The notes under the pieces: generated by a model
Databases searched by the model: none
What the model was told of the DNA's origin: nothing
What the model saw: the letters and a program-made list of their open reading frames with translations, nothing else
Shown: positions 10,393 to 21,562 of the stretch, piece after piece
Numbering within the stretch: the stretch's first letter is position 1
How the letters are laid out: each line of letters starts with the position of its first letter
Position numbers and translations under genes: made by a program
Assembly: GCA_016648135.1 (NCBI GenBank)
Contig: JADDOH010005117.1
Location: 156,131-220,130 of the forward strand
Length of the DNA stretch: 64,000 nt
Reading direction: 5' to 3'
Source of the DNA: Agrypnia vestita
Lineage: Eukaryota > Arthropoda > Insecta > Trichoptera > Phryganeidae

Positions 10393-11080
10393 ATTTTTTT
10401 TATCGTATTTCTTGAAACAAATCACTTTTTAAAAGGATATTCTAACACTAAATTTAAAGAAGTAAAACAATAATTGCATTTTTTATGATTTTCGGGGAAA
10501 CTTCTTTACGCCGTGTCCTCAAATTATTAATGCTCTGGAAAATGTATGCAACATGAAAATAAATAAAATAAAGATAAACGATGTCCGAAAAACGACATTC
10601 GGAATTCGACGTTCTAAGGGCTTTATTATAACAGCTAGAAAATATATTGCAGACAATGTATGTACTGCATGCGTTTCCATAATATAAATTTTGCGACTCT
10701 ATTAAAACTGGAATATAACTTTTTTAAAACTTAAAATAGCTTTTTAAAGCGATAAACAGTAAAAACAGGAAACTTTGATATTTCCAGTATTTGACACATA
10801 TATGAATATTATAAATTAGTAAATGTATATAAATATTTAAAACATTGTGTGACCAGTAAATAATAATTTATGTGTATAATATTTCTACACATTACAAATT
10901 ACCTGCATGTATTTTAAAACAATCAGTATTTCTTGCTGCTTTATACGATTTCGCCGTTTGTTTTTTCAAGCTGGCAATGGAAACATGTACAATACTTAAC
11001 CATTTGCGGCGCATTCACATTATAAAGATACCTGATCTATACAATAGGCCTCAACTTTGGTGAAAATTACATTTATTAAT
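10393..11080. other. AT-rich intergenic, no gene
   Basis: Nothing is recognised. The 63-codon frame at 10872..11063 has no domain. Confidence 0.4.
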
Positions 11081-11311
11081 TTTGATTAATTAAAAACTTT
11101 GTATAAAACCACTCGGAGTAACTTTACTTATAACGGTTTCAATACCACTGTATCTTTGTCAGGACGGACGCACACTAACTATCCATTACTTATTTTAGTA
11201 GACAAATTCATTTTTGAACGGGTGCATTCTGACCAAGATACGATGGTATCGAAACCGTTGGACGTAATGTTACTCCACGTAGTTTTGTACGAAGTTCTTA
11301 ATTAATTAAAA
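11081..11311. mobile_element. Foldback MITE (about 230 bp)
   Basis: The left arm (11081 onward: 'ttaattaaaaacttt', 'aaaaccac', 'ggagtaac', 'acggtttc', 'accactgtatctt') is mirrored on the right ('aagatacgatggtat', 'gaaaccgt', 'gttactcc', 'gtagtttt', 'aagttcttaattaa'), leaving about 60 bp in the middle. The short frame 11099..11305 is inside it and is not a gene. Confidence 0.7.
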
Positions 11312-11459
11312 TTCATAGTATAGTTATGTCCAATCACAAAGTAAACCTATAAATAGTATAAACTTGTAAAGTAATGTTGAAGTTTTACGTAGAGCAAATA
11401 CAGACAGACAGTTACTCAACATAGTAAAGCTCCGTAAAATTTTATATTTTGGTAATATA

Positions 11460-11640
11460 ATGAGAGGCGAAAAATACTCCATCCTTCAGCTCGTCATGAA
11501 GGGGAAGATTGAGGGTCGCAGAGAGGTCGGAAGGAGGCAGCATTCCTGGCTTCGAAACATCCGAGAGTGGACCGGGATAGGAAGCGTGGAAGAGCTGTTC
11601 CGCACTGCCCTGGACAGGGCACATGAAGAAGAAGAAGATA
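11460..11640 (+). pseudogene. LINE ORF2 C-terminal fragment
   Basis: The translation begins 'MRGEKYSILQLVMKGKI', then 'EGRREVGRRQHSWLRNIREW' and a tail 'EELFRTALDR'. The order 'GKIEGRR..GRR..SWL.N.R.W......LFR.A' is the hallmark C-terminus of a widespread group of insect endonuclease/reverse-transcriptase retroelements. Only the last ~60 residues remain. The sequence then runs into a GAAGAA tract. Confidence 0.7.
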
Positions 11641-11744
11641 AAAAAATACATTTCTTTTGGCTATGTTGTAGATGGGTGATATATTGTCTTGATTTCAATT
11701 GTCGCTCAAGTATTAAAAAAGGCAAAACTTTAAAATTTCCGTAA

Positions 11745-12315
11745 TTTTAATATACATTTTGACATTTTAGAGGACAAAGTTTAAATCATAGACAAGATTT
11801 AGTTGAAGAGAATTTTATTTGTGGACGGTACCATATGTTCACAGAAACATAATGAATACTGAACGTAAGAACTTTTTGTATTTTGTTAATAGGTTAGATT
11901 TCTGGTATGACAAGATATTTTTTCTTGCTTATAACCATATCGAGGATATTCACTCTCAAAAATACCGCCCATATTCTAAAATTATGCTTTTTTTAAAATC
12001 ATTCGCAAGATGTGGCACGATAACTAAAAAATAATAACCTTTAATGTGCAAGAAATAAATTATATTTTATAACCTCTACACGAGTGACTACCGTGATTTC
12101 ATTGTACCATGGACCTAGCCTAGCTGGGTATTATATGTTTTTTTATATTTTATTAATATTTTTTACTACCTATATTTAATAACCGCTTGCATTTAGTGCC
12201 GTCATCGCTTATTTTGCAAAACTTTTTATATGTATGGAATAATTTATGCAAGACACACATATTATTGGATTAGTTTTGCCGAGTAGGTACAACGGTTATC
12301 TGATATTTATATATT
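11745..12315. other. Intergenic, no gene
   Basis: AT-rich. The frame 11819..12034 has no recognised domain or splice context. Confidence 0.4.
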
Positions 12316-12712
12316 TTACTAGCTTACCCGCGCGGCTTTGCACGCGTAGAGTTCTAGTCATATTTTATCAATTTGTGCTTTAAGTATTAACCTTGACATA
12401 TAAATACATGTCGTCGCGGACTTTTTTTGTATACATTTTTGAGTTCTAGAGCTTCCCTGAAGAAAGTATTTAAATATCTCCTACCGTTAAGGCAGCGTTC
12501 GTAAAAAACGCGTCGCTCGACCATTGTTTCGTCGACTTTACTTGTAAAATAGGTAACCACATAGTTTTATTTTAACGAGGTGACATATATTCAATGTCTA
12601 CCCTCAAAGTCCATTCTAAATATTGGTGAAAGAATTTTTGGAATCGGATGAGTAGTTTCAGAGATTACCTCCTACATACAAACGTACAAACTTGCATATA
12701 TTAGTACAGATG
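12316..12712 (+). repeat. Retroelement 3' region (RTE/SINE-like)
   Basis: It starts 'actagcttacccgcgcggct' and ends with 'ggatgagtagtttcagagat', then 'acatacaaacgtacaaactt'. An 'actagct.acccg' start, a 'gattgagtagttt..agagatta' block and a terminal 'acatacaaac' run are typical of insect RTE-type LINE/SINE 3' regions. No coding remains. Confidence 0.5.
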
Positions 12713-12884
12713 TATGCATACTGCACAGAAACAATATTTTTACAATTTTTTTAATCCTATTCAAATTGAATGCGAGTATGTACACCCGTATCAAATAAAA
12801 CATTTAGAGTTTTATGACGTTTATTAACTATAATGTAGTTAGTAAAAATGTCAAAACTACTAGAGCTGATGCACTTGTAACGGT

Positions 12885-13080
12885 GAAGTGGAACCCACCA
12901 CAGACCCAAGGCCGTTCTACGAGCAAAAGCTCCCATATCGATCCTACTCAATCGTCTCCATGTTGACATTTGTTTCAACTAACAAGCAGGACCGTGCTGC
13001 TCCGCATCGGTCGAATAAACCATTGTAAGGCGGCACGGCCGATCGAACAAAGCCATTCACTGTCCCCGCCTTGAAATACG
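12885..13080 (+). repeat. Dispersed repeat R3, copy 1
   Basis: It shares blocks with 24563..24712 and 24985..25095: 'cccaccacagacccaaggcc', 'gagcaaaagctc', 'cctactcaatcgtc' and 'ccattcactgtccc'. An A-rich tract follows, as it also does after the copy at 24563. Function and class are unknown. Confidence 0.5.
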
Positions 13081-13513
13081 TCTTTATTAAGTAAAGAAAA
13101 ATACACAAATACATAAGAAAATAAAATAAATTCAAAACAAAAGTTCATATTAAAAAAATTAAAATAAGAAAATGATACAGAATAAAGCAAGAATAATAAA
13201 GAAACATAATGAAATACAGTGAGAAGATACAATAAAGAACAAAAGTAAATAGGACTATATAAAATGTAAAATACATAGGTAGAAAGAAAACAGTATAAAT
13301 ATTATAGGCTCATAAAATGAGCATAAATTAACAAAATAGTAACAAAATGTAAGAAATATAAGAAAATAAAGAATTAAAAGGAAACCAAGTTTATTAAGTA
13401 TAGGTTTAATATAACTGTATAAAGAAAAATTTAAATATAAATAAAAAAGTAATGTAACAATAATAAAATAAAAGTGAAAATAACAAAATCAAAGTAATAC
13501 AATAAAGTATAAA
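13081..13513 (+). repeat. A-rich tract (about 430 bp)
   Basis: Strong strand asymmetry: A dominates, mostly as 'aaataaa', 'aagaaaat' and 'aaagtaa' words, with very little C. Similar tracts occur at 23880..24060 and 24735..24850. The reverse (T-rich) occurs at 28430..28660 and around 52140-52340. It ends abruptly at a GC-rich hairpin. Confidence 0.6.
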
Positions 13514-13555
13514 GGCGGCAGTGGATGACTTCAAGTTGAAGCATCCACTGCCGCC
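13514..13555. repeat. GC-rich hairpin ending the A-rich tract
   Basis: The arms 13514..13527 (ggcggcagtggatg) and 13542..13555 (catccactgccgcc) are exact complements. The inner bases cttcaa/ttgaag pair again, giving a nearly continuous 20-bp stem. Confidence 0.85.
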
Positions 13556-13740
13556 ACAAGCAAAAGAAAAGTACCGCCCCCAACAAGGGGAAAAAGATTG
13601 ACAAAGTACTTGTAGCAGTAGAAAATCCGGTCTAGTTGCCTGTTGAGTACTCAGAGTGTCGTAGACTCTAAGGAAATGGATTTTTTTTTCTTAAATGGCG
13701 CCACTAATAGAATCGAGCCGCGATCTCCTCAAACATCCCT

Positions 13741-13968
13741 TTACGTGATTCTCGGTCTTCTGCTGTCTATTTTCCACTGTTCACCAGCGGCATGACCTTG
13801 GCACACTTCTTTACATTGTCCCCATTTTTTATCTCTCTCCTGGATATTCGTCGAGAAACTTTTTGCGATTAATGAATTATATACCTTGTATTCATATGTT
13901 TTCGTCTTCTTATCTCGGGACATTATTGTGGTCCAGTCTACTGGGCACCGCCCTACCCCTCGCAGCAT
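13741..13968 (-). pseudogene. Possible LINE ORF2 C-terminal fragment
   Basis: The minus-strand frame reads 'RGVGRCPVDWTTIM', a Lys/Tyr-rich spacer and then 'ERDKKWGQCKEVC'. This is loosely like the 'GRP..RW.DD......A.DR..W' end of many LINE ORF2 proteins. The match is weak. It could be chance. Confidence 0.3.
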
Positions 13969-14194
13969 CCGATGTTCTACGTCTATCCTCCCGTCTTGTT
14001 TTTTATTTATTTATTTCCTTATTACAAATAAAAATCTTATTCATATCTAGATAACAGTGTACATTATATATGTAAATATATATCTGCATGCATGATCATT
14101 TACAAATGTATACATATACATTCATACATACATACATATGAAATTTATAAAACGGTATCTTTTATAATAATTGTTGTATTGTTGTTTTGTGTTT

Positions 14195-14330
14195 GCTAGG
14201 GAATTTGATTATGAAAGAATAATGCGTAGTGCCTTAAATAGACGCAAGGGGGACATTCTTCTGCACTGATCCAATCCCCTTTCATATAAACTGGGTTTTG
14301 TTCATCTCTTTACAAGTTAATACTCTGTGA
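14195..14330 (+). repeat. Dispersed 'gggggacat' repeat, copy 1
   Basis: It matches 48455..48600 (+) and 62095..62250 (-) across 'ccttaaatag..caaggggg', 'acattcttctgcactg', 'ccaatcccct' and 'gggttt'. Read in the matching frame it gives 'QGGHSSA' against 'QGGHTST' and 'QGRHTSA' in the other copies. Confidence 0.55.
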
Positions 14331-14604
14331 TAGAATGTTTAAAAAAAACATATTTTTGCTAAGTACCTACATATATACAAAATTAAGTAAAGACAATTAT
14401 AAAGTGTATATCAGTATGAACAAAGACATGTTATCATATCCGTTGATTGTTGAACCGTGTAAGAGAGCTTTTTTACGTTACGTACATTACGCTGGTCATT
14501 ACAAACAGCTTCTTTGCGTTCACCTCGGTATCTGATGTCGTTCGTGACTTCCGGGGCATCACACCGCTCATTTTCGTAGAACTGAAACTTGGTCAAGAAT
14601 GTTC

Positions 14605-14815
14605 TTAGGTTTTCACGGCCGCTCAGAGTCTTCTGGGGTATTGTGACGAGTTTTACGTTTCGGATTCCATCATCAGGGCTGATGTACCCTGCACATCAGA
14701 CCCTGGATTGGGATGCGAAACGTCGGCCAGAGAGGTCGTAAAAACACGGCATAACACCCGAGAAGACACAAACCAGAAGACGAAACCTGGTTTTCTGTAC
14801 CAAAGCGAAAAACCA
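14605..14815. repeat. Imperfect foldback with a CTGATGA/GAAAC motif
   Basis: The left arm ('gtcttctggggtattgtgac', then 'ttacgtttcgga') mirrors the right arm ('gcgaaacgtcgg', then 'cacggcataacacccgagaa' and 'gac'). The minus strand of the left arm reads CTGATGA-T-GGAATCC-GAAAC. A hammerhead-type stem I cannot be formed here, so only the core boxes are shared with the loci at 22.6 and 57.3 kb. Confidence 0.5.
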
Positions 14816-14819
14816 ATCT

Positions 14820-17029
14820 TTATTCTTACTTTTAATTTGCATTACGTATTTTCCTAAAATGATTTTGAATAATTTGATTCATTCCTCTTAATAAATCATA
14901 CAATATGCAGTTTGTACTTTAACGACTTCTGCGTGTTCGGTTAATTTCCGTGAGTAGGTACTTTGTTTTCATATTAGTGAATTTCATGATAATTATTTTT
15001 CAGATATGGCACTCCGAGAGCAACACTGTCCTATCCCCTGCCCAAAAAAGATTCTTTTGATCAATAATGTCACATTTTTGTACATCGTGAATACTACTAC
15101 TCAACAAAAAGATTATCTACTTTCTATCATTTTTTTACAATGTAAAGTGATACATTTTCATTCGAAATATTGCGAGAAATGTGATTGTTTTAAGAAATAT
15201 GAACAAATATTTTTGTCATATTCATACGCAAAAGAAATGCTTACAGAACTATTTTAATTAGAAGAACAAAAATATTAAAAAACGGCAATATTTTACAAAT
15301 GTATATTTCATCGAGTTTCATCATTTTTTTTGTTGATAAATTGCTTCTATACCTACGCTTTCCTTGCATACATTCGTAATCTTTTGAACCCGCGGCATAA
15401 TTGTGTTGAACGTTCTTTTTGTCACAGTTAACCAAAGTTATCGTGAGATTTTAGGAATCGAAATTCAAAATAACCCTAATTTATGAAATTTGATATTTTG
15501 TTCCGACGCCTTATGTTAATGTTGAATCTACCGATTAAAATTAATAAATTGGATATCGGAAATTTTTTTCATACAAATATTGATGAATCACAAAGCTACG
15601 TAGGTAGGCATTTAATGTTCAATTATAATGAAAAATTATTAATTTTAATCTAAATAATGACCAAATCATGTCGAAAATGATTTAATAATGTATAGCTATC
15701 CACTTTACCCAAGTGTTGAAGGTTTCAGCGCTCTAGCTAGTCGGGAACTTAGTGAAATATCAATTACAAGATTCCACCACAACAAACAACAAACAGAGAA
15801 AGAGAGTTAAATAAAATATGTAAAAGGTGATAATCTAAGCCTTGACTTGAGTGTGATTTTTCTGTAGATCATATCATTATGCTTCTTGTAGATAAATACT
15901 TGTATAATAATATTGTGAACAATTGTCATCATAACTTTTTAACAAAATTTTATCATTTGTTGTAATTTACTTTCACGATTACAACATGTAAAGCTTATGT
16001 CATAAGATACGCACAAGCTTAAAGCTCAAACGTAGAACGATTTTTTTGAGGACTTCATAAAATGTTTTTTTCGGGACTTCATAAAATGTAAAATTCCTCG
16101 AAAATTCAGCGCCAAATGTTATGTGAATTATTCTCGCAAACTCAGCAAATGTCGTCTCCATATTTTGTAACATTTCTCAAATCGAGCCGAAAGAACCTTG
16201 TGCGTGAAAAGTGGGACACACTGAGATGGCCGACAGTGACAAAAACGACAATCGAACAACCACCGACATATTTATATATTAACCGAGAAGTTATCATAAA
16301 TGCTCAACCACGCAAGAAATTCAAAAAGATTAAAATGTATTATAGACCTATAGAAACACCACCTAAATAGAATGAAGTTTCATATTTGATGGCATTAATT
16401 AACATTCATGAAAGATCATGTTTACAAACTTTTATATCCCTAATTATTAATATTTTTATAAAAAGAATAATCAAGAAAAATGTATAAACTACATCAACAC
16501 TTAGTTTCTCTAGACATTGTTCTATGAATTCCTAATATAATCCACGAAATAGGGAGAATTTTTTATCAAAATTTACAGAATCAACCCTTCTTCACTCAAT
16601 TATTAGAATAAAAACAACATAAAATAGCTTAAAACATTAAAATCTTATTAAAAGAATCAAATAATATGAGAGTTTGAACAAATATATTGTAATTGACTAA
16701 TCGCGCAGCTAAATTTATCGAAGGCAAATAAAAAATATTTTTTAAACTTACGCAATATTGTACATGTGTATTTATTAGACAAAGACACGTTAATTAAAAT
16801 CAAATAAAACGTAAAACATACATTACACATAAAATAAATTAAATCAAAACGTAAAAAATCAATTTAACACGGTCAAGTACATTTCGATAATACGGATAAC
16901 TGGAATTTTTGTATTTTATGTAAGTAAAGATAAGATTCCACAGGAAATACGTATTCTGATTGGAATCTTATTCTTAAAAGAACATTAAATATGCGCTCTG
17001 AAACATTTTTCTTACGAAATAGTTTTCGG
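14820..17029. other. AT-rich intergenic sequence
   Basis: No gene is recognised. The longest frames (15006..15257 and 16116..16370, both +) lack domains and any splice support. Positions 15625..15830 form a dispersed repeat also seen at 32650..32835. Confidence 0.4.
15625..15830 (+). repeat. Dispersed repeat R4, copy 1
   Basis: It shares with 32650..32835 the ordered blocks 'aatcatgtc.aaaa.gattta', 'tccactt', 'agctagt', 'atcaatyacaagattccacc' and 'agagagttaaataaaa..atg'. Class unknown. Confidence 0.5.
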
Positions 17030-17620
17030 CGTTCCGCAAAGCACATCCTTCGATCAAACGGCCCACGCACGCGTTGACAATGGACAACTGGGCATCGTTA
17101 AATTACAAAGTAAAGATCACTTACGTATTGACATTATGTAGAATCACATAATACTCGGGGGCGATAGCCGTCCAACTTACAACATTTTCACACCAACTGT
17201 CAAATGATTCACACACCACTGGACGAATTCCAAAACGCGCGACGCCACGGCACTTCGCTCGCGCGGGATAAATGAACAAATAACTGTGAAATGAGTCGTT
17301 CGATCTGGCTCGGCCCGACGGACAGACCCGCGGAAGGGTGCGATTGTAATTACCGAGGGTGAATGATGTATTTTCAGGCGCAACCCCCGGCCATGTTGGA
17401 TTGGCGGAAACCGAAAGACTGAAATCGACGCAGACGGCCCGCGCGCCGCTAGCCGTTCCCGCGCCTGCGCACTTTTCCGGCAATGCGCCTCGTCGGATCT
17501 GCGCCGGCTAGAATACAGTCGAGTACGTGGCTGTTCGTAAAAGGAGGCGCTCGCCAGCCATCGGTCCGGCGTAACGAGATACGCCGTGTTTGTAATCCTC
17601 CATTCGGATGTAACACATTA
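17030..17620. other. CpG-rich block, candidate promoter region
   Basis: GC content and CpG density rise abruptly, for example 'gacggcccgcgcgccgctag' and 'ccgttcccgcgcctgcgcac'. The surroundings are AT-rich and no transposon ends are visible. In a compact view this could be the 5' end of a gene whose exons I cannot identify. The overlapping open frames on both strands (17121..17483 -, 17483..17689 +) are side effects of high GC and show no domain. Confidence 0.35.
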
Positions 17621-17924
17621 GCAATTTTCGCAAGAATCTGGTCGTCTAGGGTTGCCGACGTTTCAGTCTGTGAGCTTATTTATTTCTAGCAGTTAGCGTG
17701 AATGTTTAACCGAAGAAAATTAGGTATTAAATTGTTAAGTTAAATTAAATGAAACATGTTTTTTAACACATAGATAACACATAAGCGGTGCAAACGCGAG
17801 CACTTATTTATGCGCAATTAGCGAAAGACAGAGGTACCTATCGTAGTGTTTAATTTAAACACTTTGGGAATATTATAATAAAATAAATATATAAAAATTT
17901 ACACTTTATTGTCATTATCATCAT

Positions 17925-18000
17925 TTTCATCATCATTCATTGGCGATCTACAGCCGGACGGAGACCTTCCCACTCTTTTCGGTCTTTGCCATTTCACTTG
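17925..18000 (-). repeat. LINE extreme 3' end with (GAT)n tail
   Basis: The minus strand reads 'GKDRKEWEGLRPAVDRQ' then stop, followed directly by a 'gatgatgaaaatgatgataa' tail. A 'DR.EW..L..A' C-terminus plus a short simple-repeat tail is typical of a strongly 5'-truncated LINE. Confidence 0.45.
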
Positions 18001-18424
18001 TTTTTAATTAAGTTTTTTTAAGGCGAAACGCGTCTCAGAATATTAAAAAGGTAGAACTTAAAAAACGATTGTTTTTATTTCCACATGTGTGATTATGGAG
18101 TTCTACTAACTTATCTCTGAAGCAATAAATAAAACAGTAATATTCTTATGAAGGTAGGTACTATTTTTAATCACCAGATGTAAAGGAACCATTGCTTGTG
18201 ACCATGCTTAACTCGATGACGCACTAGCAAACCGGCAGAAATTTTCGAGCGTTGATTTTTGTTGTTTCTCTCAAAACATGTGGAACTCAGGTGTCTAACT
18301 TCTGGACCTTTCTCATTGAATGAAGATGGCAGTATACGTCTTGTGACAATAATTGGAGGGAACAAAAAAAAAAGGCAACAATATATAAAAAAAATGTTTG
18401 GAATGCAGTCACAGAGTATAGCTT
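18001..18424. other. Intergenic, unassigned
   Basis: Nothing is recognised except 'gaatgcagtcacagagtata' at 18401, which also occurs (diverged) at 26128 and 50587 beside the SINE-B family or alone. Confidence 0.35.
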
Positions 18425-18612
18425 TTTTTTAATAGAGATGCGGACACGGAATACGTGTCACATCAATATTCTTAATATTTTCAAAATAAGCTAAACGCTT
18501 GTGCTATGAAAATAGGACTAACTTGCTCTCGTGCTAACTTGGAGTGAGATTCGAACCCGCGACCTTTGGATCACGAGGGGTCACAAGTCCTAACCACAAG
18601 ACAAAAAAGCTA
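18425..18612 (-). repeat. SINE-B (tRNA-derived), minus strand
   Basis: On the minus strand the head has 'cttgtggttaggact' (A-box region) and 'cgcgggttcgaatctcactc' (B box). The body is 'aagttagtcctattttcata', 'gcacaagcgtttagctta' and the 3' end 'gtgacacgtattccgtgtcc'. Other copies are at 24338, 26528-27225 (split) and 49607. Confidence 0.75.
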
Positions 18613-19263
18613 CTCATATCTAATTGATAATGTACTTAATTCGAGATTTTAAAGGAAATATAGCGCTATCCCTTCCAAAAACATGTTTTCTAATGACAAT
18701 TAAAAGCAATATACATTTAAATCAATCATGTGTTCCCATTGTCACGTGACAAAATGGCTTCATACTAAAGTGAGAGTTGATGTCGATTTTAAACTGAAAC
18801 ATCATAGCAAAGACAGTTGTGTAAATAGCGAAAGCAGCAACGTCCGCTATTTGGTAGCAAACGCAGTAATAATAATAATAATTTAAAAGGTAAATATTTA
18901 TTTATACAGGTATATAAACGGAAAACTGAGGTGATTATTGTTTTTAAAAACTAATTCCCAATAAGATATAGGATTCATAGATTCCAGAGAAATATATTTG
19001 AAATGGATTTTGGCGTAGACGCTAAGACAACGAGTTCTTGCTTTGACCGTGTGGAGAATAACAATAAACTATCTAAATACAAGACCCACATGATTTAAGA
19101 AGACCAATACTAAGATGGAGAAAAAAAGGACTTTAAAGATTTTTGTCTTAGATTTCCAGAAGCGGAAAAAACGTCGCAAATGGATCATCGTAGGCCATTT
19201 TCGAATCGTCGTAGGCATGGATAATATTGCATTCGTAGGCCCCATAAACTTATGAAGCTTAAC
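18613..19263. other. Intergenic, no gene
   Basis: No feature is recognised up to the minisatellite. Confidence 0.4.
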
Positions 19264-19805
19264 AGAATTATTTATTATAGCGCTGCTATTAAAAAAGTTC
19301 TATTATGAAAATTGCATATGCTCCGGGCGCTGTTATTTACAAAGTTGTATTATGTAAATTGCATATGCTCCGGGCGCTGTTATTTACAAAGTTGTATTAT
19401 GTAAATTGCATATGCTCCGGGCGCTGTTACTAAAAAAAATTCTATTATGAAAATTGCATATGCTCTGGGCGCTATTATTAACAAAGTTCTATTATGAAAA
19501 TTGCATGTGCTCCGGGTGCTGTTATTAACAAATTTCTGTTATGAAAATTGCATGTGCTACGGGCGCTGTTATTAACAAAGTTCTGTTATGAAAATTACAT
19601 GTGCTACGGGCGCTGTTATTAACAAAGTTCTGTTATGAACATTGCATGTGGTTCCGGGCGCTGTTATTAACAAAGTTCTGTTATGAAAATTACATGTGCT
19701 ACGGGCGCTGTTATTAACAAAGTTCTGTTATGAAAATTGCATATGGTTCCGGGCGCTGTTATTAACAACGTTCTGTAATGAAAATTGCATATGCTCTAGG
19801 CGCTG
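19264..19805 (+). repeat. 47-bp tandem minisatellite, about 11.5 units
   Basis: The unit begins 'attgcatatgctccgggcgc', continues 'tgttattaacaaagttctat' and ends 'tatgaaa'. Spacing measured between the 'attgcatatg' of neighbouring units is 47 bp (19311 to 19358). Later units carry shared variants (catgtgctac, tatggttcc), which suggests segmental amplification. Confidence 0.9.
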
Positions 19806-20096
19806 TTTTGTTATAATTTTGGTGAGTAATAGGGCATAGATTTTACAAAATGATTGTGATAAAATTAATTAATTAATTAGTTTGTTTTGTATACCTTGAG
19901 TTGAACACAGTTTGTTACATAATGGCAGCTGGTTTTTGTATGCCAAAGAAGTGTACTTAAGTTTGTATTAAATTTGGTATTAAATTTTTTATTTAAATTT
20001 TCTATTTAAATTTGCTACTTAATTACTATTTAAAATGTCATTCTCAGACTTTCGTAGGCTTCTTGTAGGTTCGTTGGCCCTAGGCAGTGCCCATAT

Positions 20097-20150
20097 GCAG
20101 GGTTATTTGGAAAACATTATAACCTCGCAAGACTATATTCTTGACTATAC
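20097..20150 (+). repeat. FB1 foldback end, fragment
   Basis: It holds 'cagggttatttggaaaac', then 'cctcgcaagactatattctt', and then breaks off. Confidence 0.75.
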
Positions 20151-20319
20151 TATATAACATAAAGCTACATAAAATATAGTAAGACAAAAGGGAATTAAGT
20201 AATTGATTTATCTTTACATAAATGTGAATAATATATGTAAATTCATAAAAAATGTATTGAAAATAAAAGAGTAAAGTAAAAAAACTAAACTAATATTAAA
20301 TATAAAACGGACGTCTATA

Positions 20320-20855
20320 CAGGGTTATTTGTAAAACATTAATAATCTCGCAGGAATATATTTCTGCCTTGATTATGAGTCGAAAATGTTGAAGCAGCCA
20401 TGACCTAATATCAATAGTTATGGAGATATGTGACATCAAAGTTTGCATTCTTTGTCAATATTTCTGACTTATCTTTTGTATAACGTTATACTATCATTAC
20501 AGTAACTTATATCGAATATGAAAAATTTATTCCCTTTAATACAAATCAAATGAAATAAAAAAAACATCGAATTCCAATTAGAAAACATTCCAAATGGAAA
20601 TTTTTCTGGGTTTTTAGCATTTCATTTAACTTGTATTAAAACGAATGAATTTTTCGCAATCGATATAAGTTACTGTAATGATAGTCCAACGTTTTACAAA
20701 AAGTAAGTCAGAAATATTGAAAAAAAATGTAAACTTTAATGTAGCATATCTTCATAACTATTAAATTTAGGTCATGATAGCTTGAACATTTTAGACTCAT
20801 AATCAAGGCAGGAATATAGTCCTGCGAGGTTATTTATGTCTTCCAAATAACCCTG
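20320..20855. mobile_element. FB1 foldback element, long form (536 bp)
   Basis: It runs from 'cagggttatttgtaaaacat' to 'cttccaaataaccctg' with TATA on both sides. The arms are mirrored over most of their length: 'cttgattatgagtcgaaaat', 'caaagtttgcatt', 'actatcattacagtaactta' and 'attccctttaatacaa' on the left all recur inverted on the right. The centre contains a smaller mirrored AT-rich core. There is no open frame, so it depends on an enzyme encoded elsewhere. TA flanks point to the Tc1/mariner superfamily. Confidence 0.85.
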
Positions 20856-21014
20856 TATAACAGGGTGTATTTTAAATGTTACATGTTACCTACTGGTGTT
20901 AAGTATGGACAATCTAGAATGTCAAGTTGACAATCAAATGCAATTGGTAGTCGATCAGAGCCGATTAGAGCGATCCATGATGGGAATTTAGTAAGAAGCC
21001 ACGTAAACGAAAGA

Positions 21015-21554
21015 CAGAGATGTGACTTATCTAAGATACAAGTATTTGAAATACAGACACAAGATGCAAAATACGTATTTTCATCTTGAATCTGAAATAC
21101 TTTTTTGAATATTCATCTTGTATCTTGTATTTAGATACATTCTTTTGGTATCTGACTATTTTGTAAATACTAAGATTGCTAAGATACTTTTTTCCAATGA
21201 TGTACTTATAATGAGACCTCATCGAAGAAAAATGAGCGACAAAATGTTTGAAGAACTGGTTTTACTTAAGTCTCAATTAAAACCATAAAAAATTTATCTT
21301 GTCACATTTGCGCGATCAACGTGATTTATTCGTAAATAATTCACGTAAAAAAATTAACTTACATTCAATAAAATGTGTTTTCTTACAAAAGAATTTTATC
21401 TTTAAAAAGTATTTGGAAGATACGTATTTTGTATCTAGTATTTCAGATACCATTCCAGAAAGTTATTTGTATTTGGTATCTGGAATACTTGATTTTAAAT
21501 TATCTTGCAATTTGTATTCCAGATACTTTGTATAGGGTATCTTGTACATCACTG
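21015..21554. mobile_element. Non-autonomous hAT element (540 bp) with exact 8-bp duplication
   Basis: Both flanks carry ACGAAAGA (21007..21014 and 21555..21562), the 8-bp target duplication typical of hAT. The ends are CAGAGATG and, inverted, CAGTGATGTACAAGATACCC. The arms are mirrored blocks rich in 'gtatctgaaatac'-type words. The frames at 21299..21569 are inside the element and do not encode a transposase. Confidence 0.85.
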
Positions 21555-21562
21555 ACGAAAGA

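Noticed and set aside
14605..14815. Functional hammerhead ribozyme at 14.6 kb
   Set aside because: The boxes are present but stem I does not pair next to the CTGATGA box, and the right-arm copy has a mutated box.
16116..16370. 84-codon gene with a basic tail
   Set aside because: No recognisable domain, no splice or promoter context, and the composition is compatible with chance.
17121..17483. 120-codon minus-strand gene
   Set aside because: The frame is a by-product of high GC. No domain is seen, and overlapping frames are also open.
19264..19805. CRISPR array
   Set aside because: The units are contiguous 47-bp tandem repeats without unique spacers, and the DNA is eukaryotic.
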